NCBI RefSeq assembly: GCF_007753265.1
Contig: NZ_CP036349.1
Coordinates: 310,001-374,000 of the forward strand
Direction of reading: 5' to 3'
DNA length: 64,000 nucleotides
Origin: Botrimarina mediterranea
Lineage (GTDB): Bacteria > Planctomycetota > Planctomycetia > Pirellulales > Lacipirellulaceae
The notes beneath the pieces are model-generated. The model did not search any database. It saw nothing but the letters and a program-made list of their open reading frames with translations, and was not told where the DNA came from. This document shows, piece after piece, positions 58,416 through 64,000 of the stretch (the first letter of the stretch is position 1; each line of letters opens with the position of its first letter). The position numbers and the translations under genes were made by a program.

Positions 58416-58982
58416 ATGATCGCCCCGAAACAAAACCTCGATCCCGTCGATTGCCTGTTGCGCAACGCGGAGCTGCGCGACCAACTCGACCCGTTGTTGG
58501 ACGAGTCGATCGACATCGTCGACACGGGGCGGATGTCCACGGTCCACGAGAACGACTTCCTGGAGTCGATGCTCGCCTGGGAGCGGGCGCCGATGCTGCC
58601 GATCGGCGAGTGGTTCGATCCGAAGCTCACGCTCCCCGAGCCCGATGGCCTCGAGCCCGACGAGATCGCGCAGCTGCTGACCCAAACGGTCGAAGCGTTG
58701 TTCACCAAGAACGTCGTGCTCGATTTCACCGACCATCTGACCGACCGTCAGCTCTACACGCTGATCGCCCGCGACATCCTGCCGGCGTTCGAGAAGAAGC
58801 TCGACCGCCAGGGGACGTACCTCCACTGGGACTGCGCCAACCTCGGCGAAGACCCCGAGGCGTGGCTGCGTTACTACGCCAGCGAAGACGAACGCCAGAT
58901 GTGGCAGGAAGAGACCGGCGAGGACCTGCCGCCAGCAAGCGAAGCGCCCTTCGTGCGAAAACTGCCGAAGGCGCCGATGTGA
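58416..58982 (+). CDS. Conserved hypothetical protein
   Basis: 188 residues from MIAPKQNLDPVDCLLRNAEL; the frame extends upstream without support. It is acidic, without signal peptide or membrane segment, and contains LLDESIDIVDTGRMSTVHEN, LESMLAWERAPMLPIGEWFD, LTDRQLYTLIARDILPAFEK and LHWDCANLGEDPEAWLRYYA. No family with a known role is recognised. It looks like a conserved cytoplasmic planctomycete protein. Confidence 0.75.
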   Translation: MIAPKQNLDPVDCLLRNAELRDQLDPLLDESIDIVDTGRMSTVHENDFLESMLAWERAPMLPIGEWFDPKLTLPEPDGLEPDEIAQLLTQTVEALFTKNVVLDFTDHLTDRQLYTLIARDILPAFEKKLDRQGTYLHWDCANLGEDPEAWLRYYASEDERQMWQEETGEDLPPASEAPFVRKLPKAPM

Positions 58983-58984
58983 GA

Positions 58985-59066
58985 ACGGCGAGCCGGTGAC
59001 GTTGGTTGCTGGAGTGTAAGCGGGTACCAGCTTTACTCCGGTCGCTAACGCTTCCGGCTCGCCGTC
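58985..59066. repeat. Core-containing palindromic repeat (copy B4)
   Basis: Outer stem ACGGCGAGCCGG / CCGGCTCGCCGT (58985-58996 with 59054-59065). The loop holds AAGCGGGTACCAG (59018-59030), the inverse core. It begins two bases after the preceding stop codon. Confidence 0.82.
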
Positions 59067-59070
59067 TTAC

Positions 59071-59203
59071 GTAGGGTCCGCTGTGCGGACCGCACGATTG
59101 ATTCACAGCAATCAACCAGTCTCTCAACGATTGGACCGTGAGCCGGAGTGCGTGATCCACTGGTGTGGAGAAACTAACGCACGGTCCGCACAGCGGACCC
59201 TAC
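59071..59203. repeat. MITE-like element with 22-bp inverted ends
   Basis: GTAGGGTCCGCTGTGCGGAC plus CG (59071-59092) is perfectly inverted at 59182-59203, enclosing 89 bp without coding capacity. The right end supplies the TAG stop of hemW (59200-59202, minus strand). Confidence 0.85.
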
Positions 59204-60330
59204 AAGAGCTCGGGCCAGATTGCGTCGCTCACCAGGAGCCCGGCGCGCGTCAATCGCACGCACTCGTCATCGCTGCTCAACAGCCCGAGTGACGTGAACC
59301 GCTCGATCTCTTTGCCGGCGAGCTGTTCGACCTGGTATCCCGTCTGGGTCGCGAAATCCTGGCGACGCACGCCTTCGAGCCGGCGAAGGCCGAACACCAA
59401 GCGTTCGCGGGCCTTCTCCTCCGGCGTCAGTTGTTCGCGCTCGGCGACGGGGGACTCGCCCGCTTCGAGGCGGCGCATCCACGTCGTCGTGCTGCGATGA
59501 TTCGTCTCACGGACGCCATCGACGTAGCGCGCCGCGCTGGGCCCGGCGGCGAACCACTCACGGCCGGTCCAGTAGGCCTCGTTGTGGCGGCTGCGGCGAC
59601 CGGGCCGCGCGAAGTTCGAGACTTCGTAGTGCGTAAAGCCGCGCTCCGCTAAGCGGTCGATCGCCAGCTCGTACATGGAACGCTGCAGTTCATCGTCGAG
59701 TTCCGCAAGATCGCCGTGCGAACGCCGGGACCAGAAGGAGGTCCCCTTCTCGTACGTGAGGCCGTAAGTTGAGGCGTGCGTCGGCTCGAGCGCAACGGCC
59801 GCGTCGAGGTCGGCACGCCATTCGTCCAGTGTCTCGCCGGGCGCGGCGAAGATCAGATCGATCGCGACGTGGAGACCCGCGTCCTGCGCTGCCCGCACGA
59901 CGCGGTGAACGTCCTCGGGCGTGTGGTCGCGTTCGAGGTGGCGGAGCTTCGCGGGGTTGAGCGACTGGACGCCAAGGCTCAAGCGCGTGACGCCGCGGTC
60001 GGCGAGCAGGGCGATCGCTTCCGCAGATAGGTCGCCCGGGTTGGCCTCGACCGTGAACTCGGGCTCGGCGCCCTCCACAGCCGGGAACCATTTCCGGGCG
60101 AGGGTCAGCAATTCGTCGAGCAGCGGCAGCACGAGCCGTGTCGGCGTTCCGCCGCCGAGGTAGAGCGTTTCGACGGGCCGCGGTGTATCGAGCTGCGCCA
60201 GTTCGACGCCAAGCGCCCGCAGATAGGCCGGGGCCAAATCATCCCGGCCGGCGACGACGGCGAAGTTGCAGTACCCGCAGCGATGCCGACAGAAGGGGAC
60301 GTGGAGGTAAGCGGAGCGGGGAGGAGTCAT
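59200..60330 (-). CDS. hemW: Heme chaperone HemW (radical SAM)
   Basis: 376 residues from MTPPRSAYLHVPFCRHRCGY; an in-frame start at 60405 is not family-like. The radical-SAM cluster motif is Cys14, 18 and 21 (CRHRCGYC), followed by the GGGTPT loop and EANPGDL. The HemW C-terminal domain (NEAYWTGREWFAAGPSAARY) is present. HemW was often annotated as coproporphyrinogen III oxidase but is a heme chaperone; the single fourth cysteine motif of true HemN is lacking. Overlapping palindromes lie just upstream of the start. Confidence 0.92.
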   Translation of the reverse strand: MTPPRSAYLHVPFCRHRCGYCNFAVVAGRDDLAPAYLRALGVELAQLDTPRPVETLYLGGGTPTRLVLPLLDELLTLARKWFPAVEGAEPEFTVEANPGDLSAEAIALLADRGVTRLSLGVQSLNPAKLRHLERDHTPEDVHRVVRAAQDAGLHVAIDLIFAAPGETLDEWRADLDAAVALEPTHASTYGLTYEKGTSFWSRRSHGDLAELDDELQRSMYELAIDRLAERGFTHYEVSNFARPGRRSRHNEAYWTGREWFAAGPSAARYVDGVRETNHRSTTTWMRRLEAGESPVAEREQLTPEEKARERLVFGLRRLEGVRRQDFATQTGYQVEQLAGKEIERFTSLGLLSSDDECVRLTRAGLLVSDAIWPELL

Positions 60331-60331
60331 T

Positions 60332-60351
60332 GCTCCGCGGAGCGGCTCCGC
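60332..60351 (-). promoter_or_regulatory. Overlapping palindromes at the hemW translation start
   Basis: GCTCCGCGGAGC (60332-60343) and GCGGAGCGGCTCCGC (60337-60351) overlap directly before the ATG. In mRNA they would form alternative hairpins covering the ribosome binding site. Confidence 0.35.
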
Positions 60352-60528
60352 TTCCTGACGGGCGCGGCTCGAGTAAAGCTGCTCGAGAAAATCGCTAAGC
60401 CGCAAGCGGCGGCAAGCATTAGGTTGCGAGCGAACGAAATCCTGGCGCTAACCAGGCGAAGTCGCGCCCGGAATACCTCAGCGAGCAAGGTCTTGGCATC
60501 GCCAAGCCGAGCCTCGCAAGAAAACAGT

Positions 60529-60600
60529 GGAGCGGAAGGGAGTCGAACCCTCGACCTCTGCATTGCGAACGCAGCGCTCTCCCAACTGAGCTACCGCCCC
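60529..60600 (-). tRNA. tRNA-Ala (anticodon CGC)
   Basis: Minus-strand cloverleaf: acceptor GGGGCGG/CCGCTCC with the alanine identity pair G3-U70, D arm AGCTCAGTTGGGAGAGC, anticodon stem CTGCG/TGCAG with loop TTCGCAA, and T arm TCGAGGGTTCGACTC. CCA is not encoded. Confidence 0.93.
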
Positions 60601-60672
60601 ATGTCGCAGACCCGAAATCCTAAATCCTCCGCCCGGGGCTGTCTACTGAGTCCTGGTGGGTCGTTTACGAAA

Positions 60673-60918
60673 GGAGAGGGGGATGTTGGTGATAGGGGGG
60701 ATCGCAAGCGAGCGGGCGTAACCCCTCATGCGGCGGGACGGGACGACGCAAATTGTCGAACGTGATGCCTTTGGGGATTAACAGGCAGCCGCGGAGCGGC
60801 TGGCGGTCCATCTCCAAAATGCGACTCGATGACACCTACGACGTCGGTGCGGCTTGAACCAAAAAGCGGCCTAACCTTCCGCCTGCGATCCCCCCGATCA
60901 CCAACATCCCCCTATCCC
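60673..60918. repeat. Inverted repeat pair enclosing about 190 bp
   Basis: AGAGGGGGATGTTGGTGATA followed by GGGGGGATCGCA (60675-60706) is inverted at 60895-60918 (TGCGATCCCCCCGATCACCA then ACATCCCC). It fills the gap between tRNA-Ala and nrdR; no gene is seen inside. Confidence 0.75.
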
Positions 60919-60937
60919 CTTCAAAAAAACGCCTCCC

Positions 60938-61408
60938 CTAACGCGGCGTCTTCCGCGGGTTCTCGAGGAAGGGCCGCAGCTCTTCCACGAAGTCTTGGGC
61001 GTCGCTGAATTGGCGGTAGACGCTGGCGAAGCGGACGAACGCCACTTGGTCGAGTTCCCGGAGGTGCTCCATCACCAGCTGGCCGAGGGCGGCAGACTCC
61101 ACCTCGGTCTCGAAGCTCTGGTAGACGTCGTTCTCGATGTTGGTGACGGTGGCCTCGATCTGGTGGGTCGAGATCTGCCGTTTCCAGCAGGCCCGCTCGA
61201 GCCCGCGGAGGATCTTTTCGCGGTCGAAGGGCGCCCGCGAGCCGTCCCGCTTGATGACCTTGATGGTCGTCTCTTCGGGCCGTTCGTAGGTCGTGTAGCG
61301 CCGCCCGCACGCCACGCATTCGCGCCGGCGGCGGATCGCCAAGCCGTCTTGGCTGGCCCGGGAGTCGATCACCCGGTCGTTGTCTTTGCGGCAATAAGGG
61401 CACCTCAT
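60938..61408 (-). CDS. nrdR: Transcriptional repressor NrdR
   Basis: 156 residues from MRCPYCRKDNDRVIDSRASQ; the longer frame upstream is not NrdR-like. The zinc ribbon uses Cys3, 6, 31 and 34 (CPYC, CVAC). An ATP-cone domain (about 49-139: IKVIKRDGSRAPFDREKILR, VAFVRFASVYRQFSDAQDF) senses nucleotides. NrdR represses ribonucleotide reductase genes when dATP is high. No nrd gene is in the window. Confidence 0.97.
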   Translation of the reverse strand: MRCPYCRKDNDRVIDSRASQDGLAIRRRRECVACGRRYTTYERPEETTIKVIKRDGSRAPFDREKILRGLERACWKRQISTHQIEATVTNIENDVYQSFETEVESAALGQLVMEHLRELDQVAFVRFASVYRQFSDAQDFVEELRPFLENPRKTPR

Positions 61409-61562
61409 GGCGTGAAGATAGCCGACGGGCCGCCGCCGGTCATTCACTTCTGCCGCGGATTTCTTGGGCAAGGTCCGGCTGGCGCCGGCGAAGGCCACTT
61501 TGGCGCCAAGAACGCTATACTCGGCCTACGTGCCGCCGTCCCGCCCCCTGTTCCAGCTAGCA

Positions 61563-62135
61563 ATGCCGATGCCGGACCCAACGCCAACCGACGCCACTCC
61601 CCGCGACCGCTTTCAACAAGCCGCGGCCGACCGCCAATCGAGCGCCCATGAGCCCGAGGCGCCCCTCTGGGCCGGCAGCTATTCGCATCTGGCGATGCTC
61701 GGCACGTGGGTCGGCGGCGCCATCGTCACCATCGCCGCGGTCGTCGTCGCCGCTCTGATGAACACGCCCGGCGGCGGCTGGCTGATGGTCCTTTCGGGCA
61801 TCGGCGTGATGTGGCTCGCCCTGGCGGCGTGGTACGGCTACCGCCGCTTGAGCGTCCACTACAGGCTCAGCACGCAGCGACTGATCCACGAGGACGGCTT
61901 CCTCTGGCGGAAGGTGGACCGCGTCGAACTGATCGACATCGACGACGTCACCTACCGCCAAGGCCCCGTCGAACGCCTGCTGGGGGTCGGCACGATCGTC
62001 ATCGCTTCGAGCGATGTCACCACCCCCGAACTAAGACTGCCCGGAATTGAAGAGGTCTCAAAGGTCGCCGACATCATCGACGACGCCCGACGCAAGGAAC
62101 GGCGCAGCCGCGGGTTGCACATCGAGTCGGTCTGA
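61563..62135 (+). CDS. Membrane protein with bacterial PH-like (bPH2) domain
   Basis: 190 residues from MPMPDPTPTDATPRDRFQQA. A polar N-terminus is followed by two transmembrane helices (GGAIVTIAAVVVAALMN, GWLMVLSGIGVMWLALAAWY). A YdbS/bPH2-like domain follows: YRLSTQRLIHEDGFLWRKVD, RVELIDIDDVTYRQGPVERL and GVGTIVIASSDVTTPELRLP. The family is membrane-associated with no firm biochemical role. Confidence 0.87.
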   Translation: MPMPDPTPTDATPRDRFQQAAADRQSSAHEPEAPLWAGSYSHLAMLGTWVGGAIVTIAAVVVAALMNTPGGGWLMVLSGIGVMWLALAAWYGYRRLSVHYRLSTQRLIHEDGFLWRKVDRVELIDIDDVTYRQGPVERLLGVGTIVIASSDVTTPELRLPGIEEVSKVADIIDDARRKERRSRGLHIESV

Positions 62136-62158
62136 CGACGGAGGGTGGTAGCTGGGGA

Positions 62159-62222
62159 GTCCGATAGACCGGTAGGGTTGCGCCGGCTGCGAGTTCTCTG
62201 ACGGACTAACCGTCTATCGGAC
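62159..62222. repeat. Inverted repeat GTCCGATAGAC
   Basis: GTCCGATAGAC (62159-62169) is perfectly inverted at 62212-62222 within the gap between the bPH2 and glycosyltransferase genes. Confidence 0.6.
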
Positions 62223-62311
62223 CACCGGACTCGCCGCGGCGTCGTTGCCCCCGCGTTGCGGCCCGCGCATGCTAGAGGCCTCCCGCCTCTTGCCGTGCGA
62301 GCCCGCCCTCC

Positions 62312-63616
62312 GTGCACGTCGTCGTCGTCACCCACTACTTCCCGCCGATCGGCGGCCCCGGCGCCCGGCGCATGTTGGGTTGGGTGAACGGCTTTGTCGC
62401 CGCCGGCGCCCGGGTGACGATCGTCACGCCCGCGGCCCATCCGCGCGACCCCTACTACCAGCCTGGCGAAAGCTACGACGGCCCCGCGACGGTCGTCACG
62501 CCAGCGATCTTCGACCCCGCGCGCTTCGCCCGCGGCGGCGACGGCAAGCCCGTCGTCAGCGAAGGACCACCGTCCGAGAAGCGCGGCCTCGCGGCGCGCT
62601 TGCGGCCGTGGTTGCTAATGCCCGATCAAAGGCGATTGGCGAACGGCCCGCTGTTTCGCGCGGCGCTCGCGGCGATCCGCGACGAGCCAGCAATCGTGCT
62701 CACGTCGAGCCCTTACAACAGCGTCCACCTTGCTGGACGGGCGATCAAAAAGCGTCTCGGCGACAGCGCGACGTGGATCGCCGACTTCCGCGATGACTGG
62801 TTCCACCCCGTCTTCTTCCCGTTCCCCAACGCCGCCTACCGCGCGTACAACCGCGGACTCGAAGCCAAGGTTTTGCGCGACGCCGACGGTCTAACGATCG
62901 TCAGCCGCAGCACGCTCGACAAAGTGCGCTCGCGCCACGCGGATTTCTCTGTGGACTTTTGGAGCACCGAAGAGAGCGGCAAGTGGCGCTGGGTTCCGAA
63001 CGGCTTCGATGCGACCGGCGTTGAAGCGATTCTGAACGCGCCGGTTCCGCCGCGCGATCCGTCGGCGCCGGTGAGACTGCTCTTCAGTGGCACGCTCTGG
63101 CAGGGGCATCCACTGGAGGCGCTCGTCGCTGCGCTCGGAAACGTTGCGGCAAAGACGGGCCAGCGCTTCCGTTTCGAGCTCGCCGGCCGTGTGATTCAGC
63201 CCGTGCCGCCGACGCCCGATGCTGAACGCGTCGAGATCTTCACCGCCGGCTGGAAGCCCTACGAGGAATCGCTCACCGCCACGCGGCAAGCGGACTTGCT
63301 GCTCGTGCACACGGGCCCCGAGTCGCAAGACATCAAAATCAAAATCTTCGAAGCCGCCGCGGTGCGCCGCCCCGTGCTGGTGCTCGGCCCCGAAGACTCA
63401 GCCACGGTGCGCCTAGTGCGCGAGCATGTCGCCGACCCGCTCATCGCCGACCAAGACAACGAACCCGCGATTGTCGCAGCGCTTGAACGTTACTTAACGA
63501 GCACCGACGAATCCCGCCACGCCTTTACCGGCGTCCCCGCCGAGTACGACCGCCTCGTCCAATCGCAACGACTGCTCGACTGGGCTAGTCGATTAAGAAG
63601 AATGGGACGCGGATGA
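62312..63616 (+). CDS. Glycosyltransferase family 4-like protein
   Basis: 434 residues from a GTG. GT-B fold: VVVVTHYFPPIGGPGARRML near the start, VLTSSPYNSVHLAGRAI, WIADFRDDWFHPVFFP, VPNGFD, VRLLFSGTLWQGHPLEALVA and IKIKIFEAAAVRRPVLVLGP (nucleotide-sugar site). The last residues (RRMGRG) and the TGA lie in a 26-bp inverted repeat arm. It probably adds a sugar to a surface glycan together with the next gene. Confidence 0.9.
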   Translation: MHVVVVTHYFPPIGGPGARRMLGWVNGFVAAGARVTIVTPAAHPRDPYYQPGESYDGPATVVTPAIFDPARFARGGDGKPVVSEGPPSEKRGLAARLRPWLLMPDQRRLANGPLFRAALAAIRDEPAIVLTSSPYNSVHLAGRAIKKRLGDSATWIADFRDDWFHPVFFPFPNAAYRAYNRGLEAKVLRDADGLTIVSRSTLDKVRSRHADFSVDFWSTEESGKWRWVPNGFDATGVEAILNAPVPPRDPSAPVRLLFSGTLWQGHPLEALVAALGNVAAKTGQRFRFELAGRVIQPVPPTPDAERVEIFTAGWKPYEESLTATRQADLLLVHTGPESQDIKIKIFEAAAVRRPVLVLGPEDSATVRLVREHVADPLIADQDNEPAIVAALERYLTSTDESRHAFTGVPAEYDRLVQSQRLLDWASRLRRMGRG

Positions 63617-63704
63617 CGCGGATAGAAGAGATTTCCACGGATTGAGTTCTTGCTTTTCATCTTCGTGAATCCATTTAAATCCGCGTCATCCGCGTCCCAT
63701 TCTT
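63598..63704. repeat. Inverted repeat (GGACGCGGATGACGCGGAT type)
   Basis: Arms 63598-63623 and 63679-63704 are perfect 26-bp inverted copies separated by 55 bp. The left arm includes the end of the glycosyltransferase coding sequence; the right arm ends 5 bp before the next start codon. Confidence 0.88.
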
Positions 63705-63709
63705 AGCCA

Positions 63710-64000
63710 ATGCAAGAACTACCGCCGCGAATCGAAGTCACCGGCCTCGCCGTCGATCCTGTCGATCGAAGACAGCTGTTCAACTACGTCGTCGCCGCGG
63801 CGCGGGACAAGTCGGCGCGGTGGACGGTGGGTTATCTCAACGTCCACGTCGCCAACCTCGCCGCGCGCGACGCACTGCTGCGGCAGTACCTCAACGAGTT
63901 GTGCGACCTCGTCTACTGCGACGGCAAGGGCATTGGTTGGGGCGCGCGGCTGCAAGGTTTGCCCGAGCCGCCGCGCATGACCGCCGCCGATTGGCTGCCG
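63710..64000 (+). CDS. WecG/TagA/CpsF-family glycosyltransferase (3' end outside window)
   Basis: The first 97 residues are present. After IEVTGLAVDPVDRRQLFNYV come GYLNVHVANLAARDALLRQY and YCDGKGIGWGARLQG, then PPRMTAADWLP, the conserved order of the WecG/TagA/CpsF family (GT26). Members transfer ManNAc-type or related sugars to undecaprenyl-linked glycans. The proximity to the GT4 gene suggests that an exopolysaccharide locus continues to the right. Confidence 0.9.
   Translation, partial: MQELPPRIEVTGLAVDPVDRRQLFNYVVAAARDKSARWTVGYLNVHVANLAARDALLRQYLNELCDLVYCDGKGIGWGARLQGLPEPPRMTAADWLP

Noticed and set aside
60327-60563. Minus-strand frame of 78 codons between hemW and tRNA-Ala
   Set aside because: It begins inside the tRNA gene and its translation is a typical tRNA-read-through artefact followed by sequence with no homology that I recognise.

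Overview
The window reads as chromosomal DNA from a high-GC planctomycete, most likely order Pirellulales and close to Lacipirellulaceae. This rests on gene content. There are several DUF1559 prepilin-like proteins, secreted proteins with dockerin-like EF-hand repeats and C-terminal PEP-CTERM anchors, an ECF sigma factor paired with a FecR/LamG protein, DUF1080 proteins, and a planctomycete-type DUF1570 protein. No rRNA, CRISPR array, prophage or intact insertion sequence was seen. Two tRNAs are present: Val(GAC) and Ala(CGC).

Layout: 0-9 kb holds a small Lys-rich protein, a DUF4870-type membrane protein and a glutamate synthase locus read leftwards (LysR regulator, gltB, a four-helix-bundle gene, gltD). 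9-24.6 kb is mixed: a cyclophilin, rsmD, an esterase, glutathione peroxidase, a cytochrome/PQQ-type dehydrogenase, glycoside hydrolase-like secreted proteins, an Nramp-related transporter and UDP-glucuronate decarboxylase. 24.6-31.2 kb holds an M64-like peptidase, a cyclotransferase-like protein, tRNA-Val, then a looser stretch with an RHS remnant, an ankyrin lipoprotein, an orphan TolC and a DUF1080 protein. 31.3-43.7 kb is one leftward block: ECF sigma factor, FecR/LamG protein, DUF1559 pseudopilin, small lipoprotein, two LamG PEP-CTERM paralogues, three more PEP-CTERM/dockerin proteins and an MGH1-like glycoside hydrolase. 44.6-50.3 kb is a leftward glycan-assembly cluster (two GT2, ABC exporter, methyltransferase, GT8). 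50.7-64 kb mixes secreted proteins with housekeeping genes (der, type-4 uracil-DNA glycosylase, hemW, nrdR) and ends in two glycosyltransferases, the last cut by the window edge.

The most unusual property is the density of intergenic inverted repeats. At least eight families can be seen by eye, and some are shared between sites more than 30 kb apart. One family has a conserved core inside variable stems. Repeats supply the stop codons of four genes, and two genes (rsmD and the uracil-DNA glycosylase) appear to carry repeat sequence translated in frame. A four-helix-bundle gene lying between gltB and gltD is bracketed by a perfect 33-bp inverted repeat and looks like a mobile gene-repeat cassette. 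The 31-44 kb sigma/FecR/LamG/PEP-CTERM block is the best candidate for a coherent, poorly described cell-surface system.
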